Origin: Caryophanales bacterium UBA2289
Lineage (GTDB): Bacteria; Bacillota_I; Bacilli_A; Izemoplasmatales; Hujiaoplasmataceae
Direction: 5' to 3'
DNA: 64,000 nucleotides
Assembly: GCA_002345505.1 (NCBI GenBank)
Contig: DDWJ01000031.1
Coordinates: 44,477-108,476 of the forward strand
The position numbers and the translations under genes are program-made. The notes beneath the pieces were generated by a model. It ran no database searches. It saw only the letters and a list, made by a program, of their open reading frames with translations, and was not told the DNA's origin. Shown piece after piece: positions 43,489 through 51,215 of the stretch (the first letter of the stretch is position 1; every line of letters starts with the position of its first letter).

Positions 43489-45606
43489 ATGAAAAAAGTA
43501 TTTAAAAAAGATTTTTATGGAACTGAACTAATTGTTGAAGTGGGACAATTAGCAAAACAAGCCACAGGCGCTTGCTTGGTTCGTTATGGTGAAACAGCTG
43601 TTTTATCAGCTTCAGTCGTCAGCAAAGAAGCCACTAATCAAGATTTCTTTCCATTAATGGTAATTTATCAAGAAAAATTATATTCAGCGGGAAAAATCCC
43701 TGGAGGATTCTTAAGAAGAGAAGGCCGTCCAACTGAACATGAAACCTTAATTTCAAGAGCTATTGACAGACCTTTAAGACCGCTGTTTGCGGAAGGTTTT
43801 AGAAATGAAGTTCAAGTAATCAACACTGTTCTTAGTGCTGATCCAAATAAATCGCCAGAAATGACAGCTATGTTTGGTGCTTCACTTTCTTTAGGTATCG
43901 GCGGAATTCCATTTGATGGCCCAATCGCCGGTGTTACGGTTGGTTTAATCAATGGTGAGTTCATTCTTAATCCGAACCCAGAACAACTTCTTGAATCAGA
44001 CTTAGATCTTATGGTTGCTGGTACTAAAACCGCAATAAATATGGTTGAAGCCGGAGCTAAAGAAGTCGATGAAGAAACAATGCTTGATGCTTTGATGTTC
44101 GCACATGATAAAATCAAAGAATTAGTTGCTTTTGAAGAAGAAATCATCGCAGAAGTAGGTAAAGAAAGAATTGAAGTTGAACTTAAAACTGTACCAAAAG
44201 AAATCGAAGAAAAAGTTTACGCTTTAGAAAATGGCAGAATCACAAAAGCCGTTTCTATTCACGAAAAGTTAGAAAGACAAAATACAATCGAAGATATCGA
44301 AAATGAAATTTTAGAAGTTTTAGAAAAAGAATATAAAGCACTTCATCTTGAAAGAGAAGATCTTGAAAGCAACTTAAGTTTTGCTAAACAAGTTCTTGAA
44401 ACAATTCAAGTAAACGAAGTTAGAAGACTAATCACAGTTGATAAAATCAGACCTGATGGCCGTAAAACTGATGAAATCAGACCACTTGACTCAGAAATTG
44501 ACCTTTTGGCGCGTACTCATGGTTCAGCTCTATTCACAAGAGGACAAACTCAAGCTTTAGCGACAGTTACTCTTGGTGCTTTAAGAGAAGCGCAAATTAT
44601 TGATGGTGTTAGTGTAGAAGATGGTAAAAGATTTATGCTTCACTATAACTTCCCACAATTCTCTGTTGGTTCAACTGGAAGATATGGTTTTGTTGGACGT
44701 AGAGAAGTTGGTCATGGAGCCTTAGGCGAAAGAGCGCTTTATCAAGTATTGCCAAATGAAGAAGAATTCCCTTATGCAATCAGAGTTGTATCCGAAGTTT
44801 TAGAGTCAAACGGTTCATCTTCACAAGCAACAATTTGTGCTGGTTCAATGGCATTAATGGCTGCCGGTGTTCCTTTAAAAGCTCAAGTAGCTGGAATCGC
44901 AATGGGTCTTGTTAAAGAAGAAAACAAATATACAATTCTAACCGATATTCAAGGCCTTGAAGATCATTTCGGTGATATGGACTTTAAAGTTGCCGGGACA
45001 AGAAAAGGAATTTGCTCATTGCAAATGGATATCAAGATTTCTGGTATTACAAAAGAAATCTTCAAAGAATCATTATTACAAGCAAAACATGCACGTATGG
45101 AAATTCTTGATAACATGGATTCAGTTATTCCTGAACCGAAAAAAGAATTATCAAAATACGCTCCAAAAGTTAAGATTATGCGCGTTTCACCTGATAAGAT
45201 CAGAGATATTATCGGTGGTGGCGGTAAGACAATCACTGCAATTATTGAACAATGTGGAAATGTAAAAATCGACATTGAACAAGACGGAAGAATCATCTTA
45301 ATGCATGAAGAATCATACTTTATCGATAAAGCAATGAAATTGATTGAAGACATCATTCGTGAAGTCACAGTTGGCGAAAAATATATGGGTAAAGTAGTAA
45401 GAATTGAAAAGTTTGGCGCTTTCGTTGAATTGTGGCCAGGTCAAGACGGACTTGTTCATATCTCAAAACTTGACACAAAACACATCAAAAATGTTGAAGA
45501 TGTTGTAAAAATTGGTGATGTAATTGAAGTTAAAGTTATTGGTGTTGACGACAAAGGAAGAGTTGACTTGTCAAGAAAAGCTATTTTAGAAGAAGTAAAA
45601 CAATGA
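43489..45606 (+). CDS. pnp: Polynucleotide phosphorylase
   Basis: 3'-5' phosphorolytic exoribonuclease in mRNA decay. 705 residues: two RNase PH domains (about 5-215 and 315-540; 'RPLRPLFAEGFRNEVQVI', 'GSSSQATICAGSMALMAAGVP'), an all-helical linker, a KH domain with 'IGGGGKTI' (about 572-579), and a C-terminal S1 domain 'YMGKVVRIEKFGAFVELWPGQDGLVH' region (about 626-651). Complete. Its TGA stop sits inside the extended -10 of the RNase P RNA gene. Confidence 0.98.
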   Translation: MKKVFKKDFYGTELIVEVGQLAKQATGACLVRYGETAVLSASVVSKEATNQDFFPLMVIYQEKLYSAGKIPGGFLRREGRPTEHETLISRAIDRPLRPLFAEGFRNEVQVINTVLSADPNKSPEMTAMFGASLSLGIGGIPFDGPIAGVTVGLINGEFILNPNPEQLLESDLDLMVAGTKTAINMVEAGAKEVDEETMLDALMFAHDKIKELVAFEEEIIAEVGKERIEVELKTVPKEIEEKVYALENGRITKAVSIHEKLERQNTIEDIENEILEVLEKEYKALHLEREDLESNLSFAKQVLETIQVNEVRRLITVDKIRPDGRKTDEIRPLDSEIDLLARTHGSALFTRGQTQALATVTLGALREAQIIDGVSVEDGKRFMLHYNFPQFSVGSTGRYGFVGRREVGHGALGERALYQVLPNEEEFPYAIRVVSEVLESNGSSSQATICAGSMALMAAGVPLKAQVAGIAMGLVKEENKYTILTDIQGLEDHFGDMDFKVAGTRKGICSLQMDIKISGITKEIFKESLLQAKHARMEILDNMDSVIPEPKKELSKYAPKVKIMRVSPDKIRDIIGGGGKTITAIIEQCGNVKIDIEQDGRIILMHEESYFIDKAMKLIEDIIREVTVGEKYMGKVVRIEKFGAFVELWPGQDGLVHISKLDTKHIKNVEDVVKIGDVIEVKVIGVDDKGRVDLSRKAILEEVKQ

Positions 45607-45612
45607 TATAAT
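45604..45612 (+). promoter_or_regulatory. rnpB extended -10 promoter
   Basis: TGA then TATAAT (45607-45612). The TGA is also the pnp stop codon. The predicted start, about 45619, coincides with the 5' base of the RNA's terminal stem. Confidence 0.7.
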
Positions 45613-45618
45613 ATACTT

Positions 45619-45983
45619 GTCAAATTATCTGGGTAATCGAGCAGACATTCTGTTTGTTAGGAAAGTCCATGCTAGCACAAGCTGAGATGCTTGTAGCGTT
45701 TGTGCTAAACGAAAAAATAAGTTTAGGCGTTTGAAGAGATTCAAGCGACGGCGAAGAAATGGATGTAAAAGGCCAAAGTATTCTAAAAAGTGCCACAGTG
45801 ACGAATCACATAAAATATATGTGAGTGAAACGGGTAAACCCCTCAAGCTAGAAACCCAAATTATGGTAGGGGCACGGTCAAAGAAGAATTCAATTCATTT
45901 GACTGACAGCTTAAGCTGGAGATAAATGATTACCGGTCTTTTTAATTAGAGACTACAGAACATGGCTTATAAGATAATTTGAC
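45619..45983 (+). ncRNA. rnpB: RNase P RNA, Bacillus-type (class B)
   Basis: Catalytic RNA that removes 5' leaders from pre-tRNAs. The conserved core elements are visible: 'aggaaagtccatgc' (45659-45672) near the 5' end, 'gtgccacagtgac' and 'gtgaaacgggtaaaccc' mid-gene, and 'ctacagaacatggctta' near the 3' end. The ends are set by the P1 helix: GTCAAATTATC (45619-45629) pairs perfectly with GATAATTTGAC (45973-45983). About 365 nt, normal for type B. Short open frames across this stretch are chance. Promoter overlaps pnp, terminator follows. Confidence 0.95.
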
Positions 45984-45986
45984 TTT

Positions 45987-46023
45987 AAAAAGCATATAAT
46001 TTAATATTTATATGCTTTTTTTA
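45987..46023 (+). terminator. rnpB terminator
   Basis: AAAAGCATATAA / TTATATGCTTTT stem ending in a run of T. Confidence 0.75.
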
Positions 46024-46051
46024 AAACTAATAAAGAATAGAGGTGAGACTT

Positions 46052-47878
46052 ATGAGTGGAGAAATCCTTAAAAAAAGACAAACGAGAATAAGAAATTTCT
46101 CGATTATTGCCCATATCGATCACGGAAAATCTACCTTAGCAGATAGAATCTTAGAAATGACCCATAGTGTTGAACTTAGGGACATGAAAGCTCAGTACCT
46201 TGATTCAATGGACTTAGAACGAGAAAGAGGAATTACCATCAAACTTAACTCAGTAGAACTTAAGTATGATGCCTTAGATGGTGAACAATATATTTTCCAT
46301 CTCATCGATACCCCAGGACACGTTGATTTTACCTATGAAGTATCCCGCTCTTTAGCGGCCTGTGAAGGAGCACTTCTAGTCGTTGATGCGACCCAAGGAA
46401 TCGAAGCTCAAACCTTAGCTAATGTCTATTTAGCACTTGATAATAATTTAGAGATTATTCCTGTTATCAATAAAATTGATTTAGAAAGCGCAGATGTTGA
46501 AAAGGTTAAAAAAGAGTTAGAGGACACAATCGGATTAGACCCTGATGATTGTATAATGGTATCGGCTAAAACCGGTCAAGGCGTCGATCAAGTACTAGAA
46601 GCAATCGTTAAAAGAATACCCGCTCCAAGCGGTGATATTGATAAACCATTAGAGGCATTAATTTTTGATTCATTCTATGACAGTTATCGTGGCGTTATTC
46701 CCTTGGTTAGGGTAATGAACGGTAAAATTGAAATTGGTGATGAAATAAAAATGATGGCTACCGAAGCTAAATACGAAGTAATTGATCTAGGTGTTTACTT
46801 ACCAAAAGAAGTAAGTCGCAATTACCTTAATACAGGTGATGTAGGCTGGGTAAGCGCCTCAATTAAAGATATTGGTAAGATTCATGTCGGTGATACCATT
46901 ACTAATGCAGTTAAACCAACAGCTAAGCCGCTACCAGGTTATAGACGGTTAACACCGATGGTATACTCTGGAGTTTATCCAGTTGACGCTGATGATTACC
47001 AAGACTTAAAAGATGCGATTAAAAAAATGAAACTATCAGATGCAGCCTTAATTTATGAACCTGAAACATCCAATGCTTTAGGCTTTGGTTTTAGAGTTGG
47101 ATTTTTAGGAATGCTCCATATGGAAATCTTCCAAGAACGTCTTGAAAGAGAGTTCAATCAAAACCTAATTACCACAGCTCCTTCAGTTGATTATCTTGTG
47201 TTTTTAGAAAACGGCAAATCTATTCATGTTGATAACCCGGCTTTAATGCCGAAGAATCAAATGATTAAGAAAATCGAAGAACCATACGTTTTAGCTACGA
47301 TAATCACACCAAGTGATTACGTTGGTAACGTTATGGAACTTTGCCAATATAAACGTGGTGTTTTTAAAGATATGAAATACATCTCTGATTCAAGAGTAGA
47401 AATTATCTATGAACTCCCTTTGTCGGAAATTCTTTACGATTTCTTCAATCGTTTAAAATCTAGTACAAAAGGCTATGCATCCTTAGATTACGAAGTAATA
47501 GAACATCGAGAATCCGATCTCGTTAAGATTGACATATTATTAAACTCTGAACCAGTAGATGCCTTAGCTTTCTTGGTTCACCAAGACTTTGCTCGACAAA
47601 GAGGCTTAAGAATCTGTCAAAAACTAAAAGATTTGATTCCAAGACAACTTTTTGAAATACCTATCCAAGCAGCTATCGGTTCAAAAGTAATCGCTAGAAC
47701 CAACATCAAAGCACTTAGAAAAGACGTTTTGGCTAAATGTTATGGCGGCGATATTACCAGAAAGAAGAAACTGCTTGAAAAGCAAAAACAAGGTAAAAAA
47801 CGCATGAAGAACGTGGGCTCAGTTGAAATACCTCAAGAAGCCTTCATGTCAGTTCTATCACTTGAAAGTGATGACTAA
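46052..47878 (+). CDS. lepA: Elongation factor 4 (LepA)
   Basis: Ribosomal GTPase with back-translocase/biogenesis activity. 608 residues. G1 'IAHIDHGKSTLADR' (about 19-32), G2 'ERERGITIK', G3 'DTPGHVDF', G4 'NKIDL', and the LepA-specific C-terminal domain with 'KRGVFKDMKY' and 'IQAAIGSKVIARTNIKALRKDV' region, ending 'GKKRMKNVGSVEIPQEAFM'. Start ATG 46052 has RBS agaggtga at 46039-46046; the GTG at 46043 falls inside that RBS. hemW follows, as in Firmicutes, but hrcA and the heat-shock operon do not. Confidence 0.97.
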   Translation: MSGEILKKRQTRIRNFSIIAHIDHGKSTLADRILEMTHSVELRDMKAQYLDSMDLERERGITIKLNSVELKYDALDGEQYIFHLIDTPGHVDFTYEVSRSLAACEGALLVVDATQGIEAQTLANVYLALDNNLEIIPVINKIDLESADVEKVKKELEDTIGLDPDDCIMVSAKTGQGVDQVLEAIVKRIPAPSGDIDKPLEALIFDSFYDSYRGVIPLVRVMNGKIEIGDEIKMMATEAKYEVIDLGVYLPKEVSRNYLNTGDVGWVSASIKDIGKIHVGDTITNAVKPTAKPLPGYRRLTPMVYSGVYPVDADDYQDLKDAIKKMKLSDAALIYEPETSNALGFGFRVGFLGMLHMEIFQERLEREFNQNLITTAPSVDYLVFLENGKSIHVDNPALMPKNQMIKKIEEPYVLATIITPSDYVGNVMELCQYKRGVFKDMKYISDSRVEIIYELPLSEILYDFFNRLKSSTKGYASLDYEVIEHRESDLVKIDILLNSEPVDALAFLVHQDFARQRGLRICQKLKDLIPRQLFEIPIQAAIGSKVIARTNIKALRKDVLAKCYGGDITRKKKLLEKQKQGKKRMKNVGSVEIPQEAFMSVLSLESDD

Positions 47879-47908
47879 AGCACTCCTTTAAAAGAGTGCT
47901 CTTTTTTT
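47879..47908 (+). terminator. lepA terminator
   Basis: AGCACTC / GAGTGCT stem with an 8-nt loop, then C and a long T-run. The stem bases resemble half of a CIRCE element, but position and T-run fit a terminator. Confidence 0.85.
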
Positions 47909-47946
47909 CCTACTAGAAATAAGACTTAATACTTTTAAAATTAACC

Positions 47947-47966
47947 TTATTATGTTAACATAATAA
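47947..47966. promoter_or_regulatory. 20-bp perfect palindrome upstream of hemW
   Basis: TTATTATGTT / AACATAATAA centred on GTTAAC, ending 10 bp before the hemW ATG and overlapping the probable -10/start region. No T-run follows, so it is not a terminator; an operator for a dimeric repressor is the simplest idea. Confidence 0.5.
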
Positions 47967-47976
47967 TGGTGATAAT

Positions 47977-49086
47977 ATGATAAAAGGCGTTTATATTCAC
48001 ATTCCATTCTGTGATAAAATCTGTACTTACTGCGATTTTGCAAAAATGGTCGCAAAAGACGATTTAAAAATTGAATACATGCAGGCTCTAGTAAGAGAAC
48101 TAGAGTATTTTAGCGACCTAACCGCAAGAAGCGAAACCGTCTACATTGGGGGCGGAACGCCATCATCTTTACCACTTGATATTCTTGAAGCTTTTTTAAA
48201 AGAACTTTCGACCATCATTAACCTCGAAAAAATTCAAGAATTCACCATTGAAGCCAATCCTTCTGATATCACCGATAATTTTCTTAAACTTTTGAAGAAA
48301 TTCCATATATCAAGAATCAGCATGGGCGTTCAATCAATGGACGAGACACTTTTAAAGTTCCTCGGAAGAAATCATACCCAAACTCAAGTTATTGAAGCAA
48401 TTAAAAAAATCAAAGACAATAACTTTGATTTAAACCTAGATTTTCTCTATGCAATACCAGGTCAAACTAAAGCTATGCTTTTAAAAGATCTTGACTACAT
48501 AAAAATATTCAATCCTGAACATATATCTTATTACTCCCTAATTATTGAAGACAGAACAATCATCAATTACTGGATAAACTCTCGGAAAGTATCAGACTTT
48601 CCTGATGATTTAGCCAGAGATTTCGCCGATATAATAGACAACCGGTTAAAAGAATATGGTTATAATAAATATGAAGTTTCAAATTATGCCTATAAAGGCC
48701 ATGAGTCTAAACATAATCTGATATATTGGGATGTCGAAGAATATATTGGACTTGGCCTAAATGCCAGTTCACAATATAACTATATCAGAATGAAGAATCC
48801 TAAAAACATTAAAGAATATATTGAAGGTACAAAAAGACATGCTCTTAACATGCATGAAATTGAAGATTATAATCCGAAATTAGAAATCGTTCTTCTCGGT
48901 TTAAGAAAAGTAGAAGGCTTTAATCTTGATGAATATAAAAAACGGATAAAAAAAGATGTTTTTGAAGTTTATCCAATTCTTAAAAAACATCTGGATAACG
49001 GACTTTTAGAAATATCGTCAGGAAATCTTAAACTTACAGATTCAGGCATGTATTTAGCTAATCAAGTTTATTTGGACATTATTTAA
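47977..49086 (+). CDS. hemW: HemW-like radical SAM protein
   Basis: Oxygen-independent coproporphyrinogen oxidase-like protein; HemW relatives are heme chaperones rather than oxidases. 369 residues. The radical SAM [4Fe-4S] motif is 'CDKICTYC' (Cys 12, 16, 19), then 'YIGGGTPSSL', 'EANPSD', 'ISMGVQSMDETLLKFLGRNH' region and C-terminal HemN domain. No heme genes are visible. RBS ggtgat. It lies behind lepA as in Bacillus. Confidence 0.92.
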   Translation: MIKGVYIHIPFCDKICTYCDFAKMVAKDDLKIEYMQALVRELEYFSDLTARSETVYIGGGTPSSLPLDILEAFLKELSTIINLEKIQEFTIEANPSDITDNFLKLLKKFHISRISMGVQSMDETLLKFLGRNHTQTQVIEAIKKIKDNNFDLNLDFLYAIPGQTKAMLLKDLDYIKIFNPEHISYYSLIIEDRTIINYWINSRKVSDFPDDLARDFADIIDNRLKEYGYNKYEVSNYAYKGHESKHNLIYWDVEEYIGLGLNASSQYNYIRMKNPKNIKEYIEGTKRHALNMHEIEDYNPKLEIVLLGLRKVEGFNLDEYKKRIKKDVFEVYPILKKHLDNGLLEISSGNLKLTDSGMYLANQVYLDII

Positions 49087-49088
49087 TT

Positions 49089-50003
49089 ATGTTAGACGCC
49101 TATTTAAAAGAGTATCTTTACTACTTGAAAGTAACTAAAAACTTAGCTAAAAACACCATTATCTCTTATGAACGAGACCTTCAAGACTACCTTCAATTCA
49201 TCAAGAAAAACTATGAATTTAAAGACTATAATAAAATTACTTCCGAACATATCAAAAATTACCTTAAAAGTCTATCCCGAAAAGATATTATGGCTTCATC
49301 AATCACAAGGAAGATTAGTTCCATTCATTCTTTTCACAAATATCTTTCAAACGAAAATCTAGTTGATATCGATGTTAGTGAAAAACTAAAAAAACCAAAA
49401 ACTAAAAAAACTTTACCAACAGTTTTAAACATACAAGAAATAACAGCGATTATCAATCAAACCTATATTGAAAATGAACCGCTTGATTTAAGAAATAGAG
49501 CTTTGCTAGAACTAGCTTATGGTTCCGGGCTAAGAGTCTCAGAACTCTTAAATCTTTCAATAGCGGATTTACATCTAAATAAGGGGTTAGTTAGCGTCAT
49601 CGGTAAAGGAAACAAAGAACGAATTGTTCCTTTAGGAGAAGAAGCGATACAAGCCTTAAGAGACTATATTGTTAAGGCCAGAATCAAACTAAACCCAAAA
49701 TCACAAAATACGCTTTTTGTGAATAAATTCGGTGAAAGCTTAAGCAGAATCGGTTTTTACAAAATTGTTCAAACCTTAGCTGACAAAGCTAAAATTCAAA
49801 AAAAGATTTCACCACATACCTTTAGACACACATTTGCTACCCATTTGTTGGAAAATGGAGCGAATTTAAAATCAGTTCAAGAATTATTAGGCCATGAAGA
49901 TATCATGACGACAGAAAACTATACTCATGTATCGAAAGCCCATTTAAAAAATATTTATAATGAAGCACATCCACGTGCTGACGGAAAAGAGGAAAATAAA
50001 TGA
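49089..50003 (+). CDS. Tyrosine recombinase XerC/XerD
   Basis: Site-specific recombinase, likely for chromosome dimer resolution at dif. 304 residues: N-terminal SAM-like core-binding domain (about 1-95) and catalytic domain with the full set Arg 149 ('GSGLRVSEL'), Lys 173 ('GKGNKERIVP'), His 243 and Arg 246 ('HTFRHTFA'), His 269 ('LLGHEDI') and Tyr 278 ('TENYTHV'). XerD-like by position before deoB (Bacillus ripX-drm). Whether a second Xer exists outside the window is unknown. It starts 2 bp after hemW. Confidence 0.92.
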   Translation: MLDAYLKEYLYYLKVTKNLAKNTIISYERDLQDYLQFIKKNYEFKDYNKITSEHIKNYLKSLSRKDIMASSITRKISSIHSFHKYLSNENLVDIDVSEKLKKPKTKKTLPTVLNIQEITAIINQTYIENEPLDLRNRALLELAYGSGLRVSELLNLSIADLHLNKGLVSVIGKGNKERIVPLGEEAIQALRDYIVKARIKLNPKSQNTLFVNKFGESLSRIGFYKIVQTLADKAKIQKKISPHTFRHTFATHLLENGANLKSVQELLGHEDIMTTENYTHVSKAHLKNIYNEAHPRADGKEENK

Positions 50004-51178
50004 AATTTAAACGTGTATTTTTAATAGTAATCGACTCAGTTGGTGTCGGAGAAATGCCAGACGCCGCAAAGTTCGGAGACGTTGGCGCCAATACAATCGG
50101 TAATTTAGCTAAAGCAACAGGCGGAATAAATCTTCCAGTATTAAAAACCTTTGGTTATGGTAACCTTACAAAAATCTTAGGCGTTAATCCAGTTGATCAT
50201 CCAAGATCTAACACTACGAAAATGGCAGAACTATCAAATGGAAAAGATACCATGACAGGTCATTGGGAGTTAATGGGAATTAAAACAACCACTCCATTCA
50301 AAACCTTTACCGATACCGGCTTCCCAAGCGATTTAATCGCTGAGATTGAAAAACTATCCGGTCGTAAAGTAGTCGGAAATAAATCAGCTTCCGGTACGGA
50401 AATTCTTGTAGAACTCGGACCTCATCAAGTGAAAACCGGTGATTTAATCGTCTATACCAGCGCTGACAGCGTCTTACAAATAGCTGCGCACGAAGAAGTA
50501 ATACCACTAAAAGAACTCTATGATATCTGTGAAAAAGTCAGAGAAATTACGCTAGTTGATAAATGGCGCGTGGGAAGAATCATCGCAAGACCTTATTTAG
50601 GAAATGAAAAAGACGGTTTTAAAAGAACCACAAACCGTCATGATTATGCCTTGAGTCCAACTTCAAAGACAGTATTAAATGCTCTTGAAGAATCAAAGTT
50701 CGACGTAATCTCAGTTGGTAAAATCCGTGATATCTTCAATGGTTCAGGAATCACAGAACACTACTCTATTAAATCAAACCATGATGGAATGAATAAAGTT
50801 ATGGAATTAACTAAAAAAGACTTTACTGGGCTATTATTTGCTAATCTAGTCGATTTTGACGCTCTATACGGTCACCGTAGAGACTCTGAAGGCTATAAAA
50901 TGGCGATGGAAGAATTTGATGAAGATTTAGGAAACTTAATCAAATTACTAAATAATGACGATCTCTTAATGGTTACGGCTGATCATGGAAATGATCCAAC
51001 CTTTAAAGGAACTGATCACACAAGAGAATATGTACCGCTATTTATCTATGCTCATGACTATCACGGCAAATTCTTGCCGGAAAGAGGATCTTTTGCGGAC
51101 GTAGGAATGACAATTGCTGCTAATTTCAATATTAAAGGTACTGATATCGGCTGTAGCTTACTAAAAATGTTAGAATAA
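50000..51178 (+). CDS. deoB: Phosphopentomutase
   Basis: Interconverts ribose/deoxyribose 1- and 5-phosphate in nucleoside salvage. 392 residues, alkaline-phosphatase fold. Metal sites: 'IVIDSVGVGEMPDA' (about 9-22), 'NLVDFDALYGHRRD' (about 285-298), 'TADHGNDPTFKGTDHTREYVP' region (about 333-353). 'GKDTMTGHWELMGI' holds the phospho-Thr. ATGA overlap with the xer gene, terminator after it. Confidence 0.97.
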   Translation: MKFKRVFLIVIDSVGVGEMPDAAKFGDVGANTIGNLAKATGGINLPVLKTFGYGNLTKILGVNPVDHPRSNTTKMAELSNGKDTMTGHWELMGIKTTTPFKTFTDTGFPSDLIAEIEKLSGRKVVGNKSASGTEILVELGPHQVKTGDLIVYTSADSVLQIAAHEEVIPLKELYDICEKVREITLVDKWRVGRIIARPYLGNEKDGFKRTTNRHDYALSPTSKTVLNALEESKFDVISVGKIRDIFNGSGITEHYSIKSNHDGMNKVMELTKKDFTGLLFANLVDFDALYGHRRDSEGYKMAMEEFDEDLGNLIKLLNNDDLLMVTADHGNDPTFKGTDHTREYVPLFIYAHDYHGKFLPERGSFADVGMTIAANFNIKGTDIGCSLLKMLE

Positions 51179-51184
51179 ATTAAT

Positions 51185-51212
51185 AGGACTAGCAAATTTT
51201 GCTAGTCCTTTA
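51185..51212. terminator. Terminator between deoB and the coiled-coil operon
   Basis: AGGACTAGCAAA / TTTGCTAGTCCT near-perfect stem followed by TTT. It lies between two converging genes. Confidence 0.8.
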
Positions 51213-51215
51213 AAT

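Noticed and set aside
45625..45925. Open frames on both strands over 45625-45925
   Set aside because: They fall inside RNase P RNA, whose conserved core and P1 helix are clear.
47879..47900. CIRCE-like inverted repeat (AGCACTC ... GAGTGCT) after lepA
   Set aside because: Spacer is 8 not 9, the outer bases differ, and a T-run follows directly at the gene end; no hrcA or chaperone gene is downstream.
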